A stretch of 30,182 nt of DNA from a virus. Positions 1-7,402 of this stretch are shown here, one piece after another. The first letter of the stretch is position 1. Every line of letters starts with the position of its first letter. The notes under the pieces were generated by a model. The model was given only the letters and a program-made list of their open reading frames with translations. It made no database searches and had not been told where the DNA came from. The translations under genes and the position numbers were made by a program. The DNA is taken from the IMG/VR virus record IMGVR_UViG_3300027325_000042, positions 1 to 30,182 of that record; one strand, given 5' to 3'.

Positions 1-106
1 CCAGCACAAGGAGCAGCAGCCAGAACATCGGCAGCCCTTCGTCACGGCGTCGGTGTGCGGCCCGGGTGCGGGGTGAGTTACGTCGTCGATCGGTAGGGCG
101 GGTCAT
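1..106 (-). CDS. Small membrane protein, 3' part outside window
   Basis: The reading frame opens with an ATG that overlaps the stop of the nuclease gene (ATGA) and runs off the left edge after 35 codons. A Shine-Dalgarno AAGGAGCAGCG lies just upstream, inside the last codons of the nuclease. The N-terminus is very Arg-rich (about residues 3-22), followed by MFWLLLLVL, which looks like the start of a membrane segment. A positive cytoplasmic face before a hydrophobic helix fits a small inner-membrane protein; in a phage this could be a holin, spanin or superinfection protein, but with only 35 residues no family can be named. Confidence 0.5.
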   Translation of the reverse strand, partial: MTRPTDRRRNSPRTRAAHRRRDEGLPMFWLLLLVL

Positions 107-822
107 TTCGCTGCTCCTTCTTTGTCGCTGTGGACACAGTGGTCCTTGGTTAACGGGCAGTAGGGACACAAGCCCGAGGGTGAGGCTTCCCAGTCTTCCG
201 GATCGTTCGGATCTTTCCGGGCGACTCGGTCGGCCAGTCGAATAACATCGTGCTGCAGGTCGATCAACTGACCTCGCTCGATTCTCAGTGGGATGGCGGG
301 GACTTGCAAGTCCTCCTTGATGAACGTCAGGTCCGCTCGGATCGTCATGATGTTGGGCTTCGCCAGAAACAGTACCATCGCCTGTTGATAGAGCTGATCG
401 AGATCAGCGTAGCCGCTCTTGCCTGTCTTCCAGTCGGTGATATAGGCGATGTCGTCCCGCTCCAGCACGAGATCAATGAAGCAGGTGTAGAAACCGTTCT
501 TCGAGAACGGGGCTCCCAGCGTCCAGTCGGGCATCACCGTGCAGCCGAACTCGGCGTGGGTGAAAGTGATCCCTGTCGGACGATCCTTCGCCATCCGCTC
601 CTTGACCTTCTCGAGACGGGCGAGCACCCAGTTGTACTGCCTGAACTTGGAAGGCAGGTCCGTCTCGCCGTGTTTCAGGGCCATCTCGATGGCGGCGTGG
701 ATCGCCTTACCCTCGCCGGCCCCGTCGTACTTGCGTCTTACGGCGCGAGTGAAACGGACGTAGTAGAACTGCTTCTGACAGGTGGCAAAATCTTTGAAAG
801 CGGAGTAGCTGTATGCGTTCAC
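103..822 (-). CDS. PD-(D/E)XK nuclease, Cas4/RecB-like
   Basis: A 239-residue single-strand DNA exonuclease of the Cas4/RecB-nuclease type. Visible motifs are His42 in GEGKAIHAAIE, Asp117 in CFIDLVLE, the DWKTGK core with Asp130 and Lys132, and QLYQQA (Gln143, Tyr145). Four cysteines sit as in Fe-S Cas4/AddB nucleases: Cys15 near the N-terminus and Cys219, Cys222 and Cys229 at the C-terminus. There is no CRISPR array or Cas1/Cas2 here, so a role in phage recombination or replication next to the DNA polymerase is more likely than spacer acquisition. Its start overlaps the stop of the upstream small ORF by 4 bases, so translation is probably coupled. Confidence 0.9.
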   Translation of the reverse strand: MNAYSYSAFKDFATCQKQFYYVRFTRAVRRKYDGAGEGKAIHAAIEMALKHGETDLPSKFRQYNWVLARLEKVKERMAKDRPTGITFTHAEFGCTVMPDWTLGAPFSKNGFYTCFIDLVLERDDIAYITDWKTGKSGYADLDQLYQQAMVLFLAKPNIMTIRADLTFIKEDLQVPAIPLRIERGQLIDLQHDVIRLADRVARKDPNDPEDWEASPSGLCPYCPLTKDHCVHSDKEGAAK

Positions 823-1028
823 GGTCTCTCCTGTTTGGGTGGGGCGTGATTACCACACCAGTCGTGCAAGTCTATGTAGGTCCAGCCGCTCGACTGCCGG
901 GCGTCCTCACGAATCTCTTGGTTACTGACGAAGCGATCGAAGAACACGCACCGCCAGCAGCCGGGGTGGTCACAGTCAAGAAGTACCCGCACGGTCTTAG
1001 TACCCTCGGTCGTTCGGGTGATTGACAT
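819..1028 (-). CDS. Small Cys-containing hypothetical protein
   Basis: A 69-residue protein between polymerase and nuclease, not recognised as a family. Cys19, Cys24, Cys27 and Cys58 could bind one zinc ion. Start chosen at the ATG behind a strong Shine-Dalgarno (TAGGAGCAGCGC) that includes the polymerase stop codon; its own stop overlaps the nuclease start (ATGA). It lacks the P-x-F tail of the small proteins further upstream. A DNA-binding or nuclease-accessory role is suggested only by its neighbours. Confidence 0.75.
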   Translation of the reverse strand: MSITRTTEGTKTVRVLLDCDHPGCWRCVFFDRFVSNQEIREDARQSSGWTYIDLHDWCGNHAPPKQERP

Positions 1029-1037
1029 GCGCTGCTC

Positions 1038-3071
1038 CTATTTGATGTCGCCATAGACGCGACCGAGTTTCGGCTTGCACACCAGCGGTGGCATGTCAGG
1101 CCAGTACGGACGATACGATTCCTCAAGGATGCGCTGGATCTCAGGCAGGTACGCTTCGGCCTGAGCCTCGGGGAGCAGGCCCACCAGCTCATCGTATATG
1201 TTATGTGCTACCCGCACGCCCAGTTGTTTTTCAATCAGGAACTGAGCGTGCGTCATGATCTCGTTAGCCAGACTCTGCGCCAAGTTCTCCACGAGCAGCG
1301 CACCGTACACGTTGCTGCTCCAGCCCGGACCCCGGGAGGAGTAGGACAAACCTTCGGACGACAGGTGCAGGTCTCGATAGTTCATGCACGTACCGCTGGG
1401 CCAGCGGACCACAGCAACGCCTTGCTCATGAGAGTAGAAACCGATGAGTGTTTCCGTCGGCAGGTTCAGGTGCTGGCCCAGCGTCTCTCGGTCGATCGAT
1501 CCACTGCGGGCGACCTGATTCAATAGCGCATCGCAGAACCGCCACGCCGCAGGCAGCGCAGGGTGCTTGACCTTGCGGAAAGTGTCGACGATCCGCATCG
1601 CATCCATGTGGTCGATGCCCAGCGAGATGCCCAGCCGCTCTGCTCCTGTGCCGTACTGACAGGAGAGCTGCCCGATCTTGCCCATGAACCGCTGATCAAG
1701 ATCGACCGTCGCAGGGTCAACACCAAACGCCTCAGCGTACAGATCCACATACATGTCTCGGTCGTTGAGGATGTAGTCGATACCCGTCTGATCTCGCACC
1801 ATCCATCGAGTGATGCGCAACTCAAACCCTGAGTAGTCCGCCGCGAAAAGAACGTACCCCGGAGGAGCCTCGATGCAATTGCGTACGATCCCCTTGCTGG
1901 GCCAGTTCAGGGGGTTGCCCCCTGACCCGTCACTGCCCGTCGGCCTGTGGGTGTGAGCCCCTGACGCCACGATATGCAGGGGGAACGCACCGCCCAGCGC
2001 CTTGGCAATTCGGGAGTATCGATAGTTACGCTTATCACGGCTACCCGCTGACACTTCCCCCTTCAGGTCCATCATGCGCACCACATCAGGCGGTGTGTAG
2101 GGTGAGTTGTAGATCCGCTTCCACTCGGGGTGAGCCTTGCTGGCGAGCGCTATCTGTTTATCGGGGTCGCTCGGGCTCGGGATCGTGGGCCACCCGCCGG
2201 GGTAGATCGCATCCATGATCTCCTTGAACTTGGCAGACGACCGAAGCTGACTCGCCTGTATACCCTGCGAGTCCATGTAGTCCTTCACCTCTTGGTCCTG
2301 CAGCTCCTGATGGTGGCGCAGCTTCTCGTGATCGAGCCGAAGCACGGGGTCACACATCTGGCGCAAGGCCCAGTCGATAAAGTACCGGCGGATAGCGGGG
2401 ATCTTGCCGTCCATCTTCTCCCACACGGCCCGGAGTTTCTCCACGTCTTGGTAGGCGTAGACCAGATAGGCTTCGAGATCCGCCTGATCTAGGTCTTGAG
2501 GGTGCTTGCCCATGACACTGAACAGGCCACGCCGATCCTTGGCCTGCCGCTCCTCCTCGCCGTTGCCCAGTACGTACGTCTGGTAGCAATCCTCCAGTGA
2601 CTGGCCGTGCATGTACCGCTTCGACCCTCGCGTTCGTGTATAAGCTGAGCCGTTCAGGTACTGGTCCATCATCATCGTGCACACGCACTGCCCCGGCACG
2701 AGCCCCGTGTGGTAGCGGATGTAGGAGAAGTCGAACGCTCCGTTGTGGGCGACCACGGGGCGATGCTCATACCCGCGTCCGACCAGAATTCTTTTGAGCT
2801 GCGCCGCGGGAGTCTCATCGAAGCTCCCCGGTGCAGCGGGCTGACGGGGTAGAAGCAAGGGGGTCACCCCCTCGCCCGGCATCAGCGGATCATCAAGGAT
2901 CACACACTGCGGATGCGACAGGGGGTGCACGTTGTACTCCCACGTGCTCATGTTCTTCAGGCTGCACCCGTCATCGAAGTAGGTCTCGAGGTCGAGGAAC
3001 AGCGGCGCGTTGCCATGCCCAGTGGGGTATGGGTTGATGACTGCTCGGGGCGAACTAGCGGGGGTGTTCAC
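1038..3071 (-). CDS. DNA polymerase I family (family A), Leu762-type
   Basis: A 677-residue replicative family A polymerase with 3'-5' exonuclease. Exo I is FLDLET (Asp27, Glu29), Exo II is AHNGAFDF (Asp114) and Exo III is YAYQD (Tyr205, Asp209). In the polymerase domain, motif A is ADYSGFELR with catalytic Asp412, the O-helix is Arg461-x3-Lys465-x3-Leu469-x3-Tyr473-Gly, and motif C is NIYDELV with Asp627 and Glu628. Two residues are unusual. Leu469 stands where E. coli Pol I has Phe762 and T7 has Tyr; this class is known from environmental phage surveys, where it has been linked to slower replication or temperate lifestyles. Motif C reads YDE instead of the usual HDE. There is no 5'-3' exonuclease domain, as usual for phage enzymes. 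Stop TAG overlaps the next gene's ribosome site; the start overlaps the upstream gene by 4 bases. Confidence 0.95.
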   Translation of the reverse strand: MNTPASSPRAVINPYPTGHGNAPLFLDLETYFDDGCSLKNMSTWEYNVHPLSHPQCVILDDPLMPGEGVTPLLLPRQPAAPGSFDETPAAQLKRILVGRGYEHRPVVAHNGAFDFSYIRYHTGLVPGQCVCTMMMDQYLNGSAYTRTRGSKRYMHGQSLEDCYQTYVLGNGEEERQAKDRRGLFSVMGKHPQDLDQADLEAYLVYAYQDVEKLRAVWEKMDGKIPAIRRYFIDWALRQMCDPVLRLDHEKLRHHQELQDQEVKDYMDSQGIQASQLRSSAKFKEIMDAIYPGGWPTIPSPSDPDKQIALASKAHPEWKRIYNSPYTPPDVVRMMDLKGEVSAGSRDKRNYRYSRIAKALGGAFPLHIVASGAHTHRPTGSDGSGGNPLNWPSKGIVRNCIEAPPGYVLFAADYSGFELRITRWMVRDQTGIDYILNDRDMYVDLYAEAFGVDPATVDLDQRFMGKIGQLSCQYGTGAERLGISLGIDHMDAMRIVDTFRKVKHPALPAAWRFCDALLNQVARSGSIDRETLGQHLNLPTETLIGFYSHEQGVAVVRWPSGTCMNYRDLHLSSEGLSYSSRGPGWSSNVYGALLVENLAQSLANEIMTHAQFLIEKQLGVRVAHNIYDELVGLLPEAQAEAYLPEIQRILEESYRPYWPDMPPLVCKPKLGRVYGDIK

Positions 3072-3277
3072 GCCGTGTGTGTCCGGTGCTTGTCGCGGTG
3101 AATCTCTGCTTCCAAATCCCGCAGCTCCTTCTGCTTGCGCTTCATCTTTCTGCAGGCTGCACGGTACTTGTGCTCTGCTTCGTCTCGCTCAGTCTCGTAA
3201 TAGCCAGCACGAATTCTCAGATTCTCAATAGCCTGTTCAAGGCCAGCAATTAGTTCCGCGTTTTCATCGGCGCCCAT
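3068..3277 (-). CDS. Small coiled-coil hypothetical protein
   Basis: A 69-residue, highly charged protein predicted by eye to be almost entirely helical and coiled-coil, with regularly spaced leucine, isoleucine and charged residues from about 5 to 60 and a repeated R/K/E-rich segment. It ends in RTHTA. Shine-Dalgarno CAGGAG lies 7-8 bases before the ATG, inside a repeated spacer. The stop overlaps the polymerase start (ATGA), so the two are probably translated together. Function unknown; a polymerase accessory is possible but unsupported. Confidence 0.7.
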   Translation of the reverse strand: MGADENAELIAGLEQAIENLRIRAGYYETERDEAEHKYRAACRKMKRKQKELRDLEAEIHRDKHRTHTA

Positions 3278-3338
3278 TCTCAGCTCCTGTCAGCGCCCCG
3301 CCCGGGATGGGCGGGGCTAGGTCTACCTACTCGCTGCC
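3278..3338 (-). repeat. Repeated intergenic hairpin spacer, copy 1
   Basis: Contains, on the minus strand, the gene-end codons GSE-stop, a GC hairpin (CCCCGCCC / GGGCGGGG around a 3-4 base loop) and the ribosome site for the next gene. Nearly the same block recurs at 3660-3724. There is no U-tract after the stem, so it is more likely an RNA stabiliser, processing element or weak terminator than a classical intrinsic terminator. Confidence 0.7.
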
Positions 3339-3659
3339 GATTTGCTCGTTTGCCAGTCTGATCACCTTCTCCCAAGCATTGACACTCGCATAACTTTTCT
3401 GCAAAGCGGCTTGCAGCATGGCCTCATAGCCTGTCGCCAGAGCAATAGCCTGAATGTCAACATGCTCAGCTTCTGCGATCTGATGCTTGTTCTTTCTGTT
3501 TGCGGTCTGGCTGTCCGCGATGGAATGAATCAGACTTCTAGCTTGGTCGAACGCTCTTTGCGCTGTGATCAAAACCTCTGCCCATTGAGCCTCGTCGGCC
3601 TCGATAAGTACGCCGTGATTCTCCACAGCGCTTGCCACTGTCATTTTTTTCTTGGTCAT
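3327..3659 (-). CDS. Hypothetical helical protein
   Basis: A 110-residue protein with no family I recognise. The N-terminus is MTKKKMTV, followed by a mostly helical, Ala/Gln/Glu-rich body with no cysteine. It is bracketed by the two copies of the hairpin spacer, and its last residues (IGSE) match those of the upstream gene (TGSE), showing that the spacer duplication extends into both coding ends. Shine-Dalgarno CAGGAG precedes the ATG by about 8 bases. Confidence 0.7.
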   Translation of the reverse strand: MTKKKMTVASAVENHGVLIEADEAQWAEVLITAQRAFDQARSLIHSIADSQTANRKNKHQIAEAEHVDIQAIALATGYEAMLQAALQKSYASVNAWEKVIRLANEQIGSE

Positions 3660-3724
3660 CTTGTCAGCTCCTGTCAGTGCCCCGCCCGGGAGGGGCGGGG
3701 CTATGCACTACCTACTCGCTGCCC
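3660..3724 (-). repeat. Repeated intergenic hairpin spacer, copy 2
   Basis: Second copy of the block at 3278-3338: last codons of the upstream gene, the stem CCCCGCCC-GGGA-GGGGCGGGG and a CAGGAGCTGACA ribosome site. The conservation of stem and ribosome site together points to a duplicated gene-junction cassette. Confidence 0.7.
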
Positions 3725-4641
3725 GTCGTTATGCAGCTGGACTCGAGGTTGAACGCCGTGGTCTCGAGTGAGCTCCGCAGTGTCTGCACCTTGGCCGCAT
3801 CGAACAGATCATTGTTCGTGGTGGCCGGACCAAACACTTTGAAGTCGTCGAAGTTATCGAGGAAGTGCGGGAACTTCCGGCAGAAGTTCGAGACATCAGG
3901 GGCTGTGTCACCGACGATCGCATCCGCCGACTCGCACGCCGTACGCAAGGCGTTGAACGTACGACGACTGACGGCGGTCTCGCCGCCGACCACGGTCAGG
4001 AGATCCCGGCACTCGTCCGCAAGCTTGCGTCGAATCTGATCAAGCATGCGATCGAGCTGCTGGCAGGCGTCGGCGGCAATACGCTCGACCACCTGAGGGG
4101 GCAGCGCACTGCTCGCGTTGTCGGCCATCGCTTCGACGAACGCCTGCGTCTCGAACTCGGCGATGTAGTCTGCCGCCGCCACATAGGGGAACTTGTTGAG
4201 GGGTACCTCGAACTCCCCGGCGGATGACAGGCACTTGGCCCGGAAGTTATCCCATGCCGTCGTCGGCACAAGATCATGGCTCTTGATGTAGCTGTCAGCC
4301 ACGGCGGTGCGCTCCTTGCGAGTCGTCTCGATGACATCGAGCGCAGCCTGCAGCTTGTCCACCGGGATGGTGAACTCCATGCCCTTGCCGGGTCGGGCGT
4401 TGAGCCAGCCCATACTACTGATCGTGCGCTTCAGGGTGTTGCGGATCTTACCGTCCTCTTTCTGCAGGTCGGTCGGGATCAGACTGAACGAGGTCTTCGC
4501 CTTGGCGCCGGCCTGCTCCTCGAGCAGGAGATCGGCTTCCTTGATGTGCGCCGTCTGCCGGGGGCTGGAGGTGTGGACACGGACAGTCACAAGCGTCGAC
4601 CGTGCACGGTCATGGAACTGCTGATTGATATTGGTGTTCAT
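3712..4641 (-). CDS. Hypothetical protein downstream of MoxR ATPase
   Basis: A 309-residue soluble protein. The ATG at 4641 is preferred over an upstream one because GAGAGA lies about 10 bases before it. No enzyme motif is visible; the body is largely helical with a long middle segment rich in Asp/Glu/Arg and a C-terminal half containing FCRKFPHFLDNF. In many phages a protein of about 300 residues (often annotated DUF3150) is encoded beside a MoxR/CobS-like ATPase and a VWA protein. This gene sits in that place, directly after the ATPase, so it may be a third component of the same machine; the family assignment is a suggestion, not read from a motif. Confidence 0.75.
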   Translation of the reverse strand: MNTNINQQFHDRARSTLVTVRVHTSSPRQTAHIKEADLLLEEQAGAKAKTSFSLIPTDLQKEDGKIRNTLKRTISSMGWLNARPGKGMEFTIPVDKLQAALDVIETTRKERTAVADSYIKSHDLVPTTAWDNFRAKCLSSAGEFEVPLNKFPYVAAADYIAEFETQAFVEAMADNASSALPPQVVERIAADACQQLDRMLDQIRRKLADECRDLLTVVGGETAVSRRTFNALRTACESADAIVGDTAPDVSNFCRKFPHFLDNFDDFKVFGPATTNNDLFDAAKVQTLRSSLETTAFNLESSCITTGSE

Positions 4642-4736
4642 GTGGTTGTCTCTCGTTAGGCAAGATAGATTAACGTACGTTTTGTGGGGTAGGCCATCCG
4701 TGGCCTGAGTATAAGTACGCCAGCTCACGCAGCAGC

Positions 4737-6212
4737 TTAAAAATACTGCTCGTCTTTGCTGGCTGGTGCCGCTGGCGATGTCGCTACCGGCGTGAGCGGC
4801 GGCGCAGCCACGGCCGGAGCAGTAGGCAATGCGGCGGGCTGTACTTGCGGCGCAGGCGGCACCACAGGAGCCGTGACGCTCAGCTCCTCGGTGTCCACCG
4901 CGACCTGCTTGCCGAAGTTCACGGCGTGGCCTGCCGTCTTGGCAGCAAGCCGGGTGAAGGCCGCGACGAACCCCTGCATGAGGGCTGAGTACACCGCCGG
5001 GTCCATGTCCTTGATGCGGGAGCGGGACAGCTCCTTGCCCTGCACCCCGACCTGTGCCTGACGCCTGACGAGGTAGGCCACGATGCAGGATGCTGCCGTC
5101 TCTGGCATGCGCTTGACGTACGTGATGTACGCTGCCACGTTGAGCGGCGTCAGAGCGGGCAACAACATGCGCACCTGCATCGACTGGTGCAGCGCCCCCT
5201 TGGGTGTGTCGGCACCCTCGGGATCGTTCTCGACCTGTTCCATCGTGGCGAACCGGTCGGCCAGCTCCATGGCGATGTACAGCTCATGCGCCACAGCCTT
5301 GGGTACCATGGCCTCGAGGATCTCCCGCTTGAAGGCCGGCGAGTACTCGCTGCCTTGGTGCCTGAGATCCATCATCTCGAGCGAGACCTCGTGCCACGTC
5401 GCCGGGTTCAGTCCGTTGACCACGGGGATGGCGGACCCGTAGTCCGGCTCCTTGTCGTCGTCATCGAGCACGTTCAGCCCCTCCACTCGGCCGTTGCTCG
5501 CCACGCCAGTCAGGCACACCAGCGAGGGGTGATCGTTCAGCACCTTCTCGACTTCCGGGGCGAGTACGCCCCGCTCCCCGAGGTACTCGACCACGTCCGG
5601 CGCTTCCGGTCGGATGCGGAACCACTTGCTGATCCGCCGAGCGAGGGGACCCGTCAGGAAGTTGCTCGCCGGCATGTCCTCGGGTCGGTTACCCATGGCG
5701 ATGAACGAGATCCGCGACTTGTCGGCGTCACTGAACTGGTGGGTGCCGACGCCCTTGTAATCCATCAGTGCCAGCAGCACGGCTTGGAAGGGAGGGATAC
5801 CCAGATTTATCTCATCGATCGCGATGACCAGATGCTTGGTCGGGTTGTCGATCAGGAGCTGCGTCGCCTCGTGGTACCAGATCGGCACGGCGTAGTCACA
5901 GGCTACCGTCGGACGCTGGCTGTAGGGGTCGACGTAGGTGTCGCCGGCAACCAGCGCACCCCGCACCGTGATCTCGTCGTACATGGCGCAGTTGAGGACG
6001 TTGACCATGACGCCATCGCAGCCATTGGGGTGGCCGGCAAGATCCTGTGCGGTGATGGTCGATGCGAGGTCGGTGACGGTCTGTGTCTTGCCAGCGCCAC
6101 TCGGACCCATGATGCCGAAGCTCTGACCTCGGATGAAGGACCGGCGGATGTGCTCACGGAGTCGCGTGGTGCCGACTTCGGGAACGAACTGAACACTCAT
6201 TTGATTGGACAT
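4737..6212 (-). CDS. MoxR-like AAA+ ATPase
   Basis: A 491-residue AAA+ ATPase of the MoxR/CobS group (AAA_5 type). Walker A is GPSGAGKT (36-43), Walker B is LVIAIDE (Asp133, Glu134), sensor 1 is AMGNRPED (Asn175) and a likely arginine finger lies in GPLARRI (about 189-194). Residues from about 440 onward are a Pro/Ala-rich flexible linker ending KDEQYF, which may be a contact peptide. MoxR ATPases work as chaperone-like remodelers with a VWA-domain partner (RavA-ViaA, NorQ-NorD, CobS-CobT); such a partner is encoded at 8247-9998, in the same transcription direction but separated by a dozen small ORFs. Start supported by GAGAG about 8 bases upstream. Confidence 0.93.
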   Translation of the reverse strand: MSNQMSVQFVPEVGTTRLREHIRRSFIRGQSFGIMGPSGAGKTQTVTDLASTITAQDLAGHPNGCDGVMVNVLNCAMYDEITVRGALVAGDTYVDPYSQRPTVACDYAVPIWYHEATQLLIDNPTKHLVIAIDEINLGIPPFQAVLLALMDYKGVGTHQFSDADKSRISFIAMGNRPEDMPASNFLTGPLARRISKWFRIRPEAPDVVEYLGERGVLAPEVEKVLNDHPSLVCLTGVASNGRVEGLNVLDDDDKEPDYGSAIPVVNGLNPATWHEVSLEMMDLRHQGSEYSPAFKREILEAMVPKAVAHELYIAMELADRFATMEQVENDPEGADTPKGALHQSMQVRMLLPALTPLNVAAYITYVKRMPETAASCIVAYLVRRQAQVGVQGKELSRSRIKDMDPAVYSALMQGFVAAFTRLAAKTAGHAVNFGKQVAVDTEELSVTAPVVPPAPQVQPAALPTAPAVAAPPLTPVATSPAAPASKDEQYF

Positions 6213-6222
6213 GTGATAGCTC

Positions 6223-6336
6223 TCAAGTTGGTGGTGATAGAAAGTAAAAGATGGTACGGGTACAACGGCAAGTATTTAATACACGCAATACACTACAAAC
6301 AACACACCGCATAGCAGTGCAGGTATTGTACCTCAC
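6223..6336 (-). CDS. Possible tiny Cys-containing ORF, GTG start
   Basis: A 37-codon frame starts at GTG behind a strong ribosome site (GCAGGAGCAGCGCAG), the same form used at 1028. The product has five cysteines, including CVVC, and ends FYFLSPPT. It is not coupled to the preceding array gene (20-base gap) and lacks a clear P-x-F tail. The same stretch is AT-rich on the minus strand (TTGTTT, TATTAAAT), so it may instead be a promoter for the ATPase gene. I rate gene and promoter about equally likely. Confidence 0.35.
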   Translation of the reverse strand: MRYNTCTAMRCVVCSVLRVLNTCRCTRTIFYFLSPPT

Positions 6337-6356
6337 CTGCGCTGCTCCTGCAATGC

Positions 6357-6572
6357 TTACAGATTCTTGAAGTGGGGCGCTTTTATGTAGTCGAACATCG
6401 GAGGTTGGTTCCTTAGTTGGAGCCCAAGGGACTGCGTACAATGGCGACATTTAATCCGCTGTGCGCCGTCGCGGTTTGCGCGCATGACGTCAAAGGAAGC
6501 TGTCGCCACGATCTCGTAGTCGGTACACCCGCAACAGGGCATGCTGGATTTGTACTTTAAAGTTTTTTTCAC
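6357..6572 (-). CDS. Array member: zinc-ribbon-like, tail APHFKNL
   Basis: 71 residues. Cys13/Cys14/Cys16 (PCCGC) pair with Cys42/Cys45 (KCRHC), a four-cysteine zinc-ribbon spacing. It ends IKAPHFKNL, so the tail is shortened to four residues after Pro-x-Phe; this is the last member of the array and has no following gene to supply with a ribosome site, which may explain the missing KEHSS. Its start overlaps the stop of the upstream member (ATGA). Confidence 0.8.
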   Translation of the reverse strand: MKKTLKYKSSMPCCGCTDYEIVATASFDVMRANRDGAQRIKCRHCTQSLGLQLRNQPPMFDYIKAPHFKNL

Positions 6573-6796
6573 GAGCTGTGCTCCTTGAATATAGGAGCCT
6601 GGATAACGGACACGCCGCCTATGTCGGCCGAATACCCGTGTTTATAGCCGCAGTTCTGGCATGTTAGGGAGTTCGATGAGAGCTGATTAGCATCGCGCCA
6701 CTTCCCCCACCCTTGGATCAGGTTATTCAACGGGCTCACCCCACAGCACGGCAAGGCCCGGCGCTTGGGTATGCGCGGCTTGGCAAAGATACTCAT
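6569..6796 (-). CDS. Array member: zinc-ribbon-like, tail APIFKEHSS
   Basis: 75 residues. A basic N-terminus (MSIFAKPRIPKRR) leads into PCCG (Cys17, Cys18) and CQNCG (Cys46, Cys49). The C-terminus is IQAPIFKEHSS; the codons TTC AAG GAG CAC for FKEH are also the ribosome site of the next gene. ATGA overlaps at both ends. The basic N-terminus could bind nucleic acid, but this is inference. Confidence 0.82.
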   Translation of the reverse strand: MSIFAKPRIPKRRALPCCGVSPLNNLIQGWGKWRDANQLSSNSLTCQNCGYKHGYSADIGGVSVIQAPIFKEHSS

Positions 6797-7026
6797 AAGC
6801 TGTGCTCCTTGAAGTTGGGCATGTGCAGCGGGGTTACGTAAGGCTGGGACCCTGCGTAATCACAGCTTAGGCGAGCGACATACTCCGTGTAGCAATATCT
6901 GCACTTGAGTATGTGCATAATGTCGAAGCTGTGCATGTCCTCGATCGTACGGTACTCGTAACAGTTATCGATGTAAGGGCAGAAGCAGCAGGGTGTGCGC
7001 ACGTGCGTGTCGAGCTGCTTATTCAT
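6793..7026 (-). CDS. Array member: Cys-rich, tail MPNFKEHSL
   Basis: 77 residues with seven cysteines: PCCFC (13, 14, 16), Cys22, CRYC (42, 45) and Cys55, so one or possibly two metal sites. It ends LHMPNFKEHSL. The ATG at 7026 is chosen over a longer upstream frame because it forms the ATGA overlap and follows AAGGAGCACAGCTC, contributed by the upstream gene's FKEHSS codons. Confidence 0.82.
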   Translation of the reverse strand: MNKQLDTHVRTPCCFCPYIDNCYEYRTIEDMHSFDIMHILKCRYCYTEYVARLSCDYAGSQPYVTPLHMPNFKEHSL

Positions 7027-7313
7027 GAGCTGTGCTCCTTGAAGACGGGGACTTGGGTGAACCTGAAAGCCGGCGGGTCGCCTCTGAGGTAGTGACACAG
7101 GTGGTCGCCGCACCCTTCACACCGGGCAAGCGCTAGTTGATAACACCCGCTGTCCGGCAAGTCGAACAACAGACGCGTAAGCAATAGTGTTTGACTATTC
7201 ACACTGCCGCAGCACGGCATCATCAGATCGGTTGGCAATTCTTTTCTCTTGCCGAACGCCCGGCGAATTCCAGAGAAAAGTTTTTTCGTTTTGCTCACGC
7301 GAGCTTCAACCAT
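7023..7313 (-). CDS. Array member: zinc-ribbon-like, tail VPVFKEHSS
   Basis: 96 residues from ATG at 7313; a GTG at 7298 overlapping the upstream stop (GTGA) would give 91 and fits the array's coupling pattern better, since neither start has a strong ribosome site. It carries a basic N-terminal extension of about 30 residues, then MPCCG (Cys34, Cys35) and Cys57, CEGCG (65, 68) and Cys73. The tail is TQVPVFKEHSS. It is the first Cys member after the run of Cys-poor mini-members. Confidence 0.8.
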   Translation of the reverse strand: MVEARVSKTKKLFSGIRRAFGKRKELPTDLMMPCCGSVNSQTLLLTRLLFDLPDSGCYQLALARCEGCGDHLCHYLRGDPPAFRFTQVPVFKEHSS

Positions 7314-7402
7314 ATGAACCCGGGCATGCGAAGACGAAACCCGTAGTCAAAAGGGGGTAGGTCCACATGCACGAAGAAGTACTTCAGCTTCTTGGTTTTC
7401 AT
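7295..7402 (-). CDS. Array mini-member without zinc site, tail MPGFIWLKLA
   Basis: 35 residues, no cysteine. Begins MKTKKL like its upstream neighbour (the first 16 or so bases of the two genes are identical) and ends LRMPGFIWLKLA. The ribosome site GGGTGGGAC lies within the upstream gene, whose stop overlaps the ATG. The length leaves room for little more than a short leader plus the shared tail. Confidence 0.72.
   Translation of the reverse strand: MKTKKLKYFFVHVDLPPFDYGFRLRMPGFIWLKLA

Noticed and set aside
5187-6314. 375-codon plus-strand frame opposite the MoxR gene
   Set aside because: Antisense of a certain ATPase gene, no ribosome site, composition of a shadow frame.
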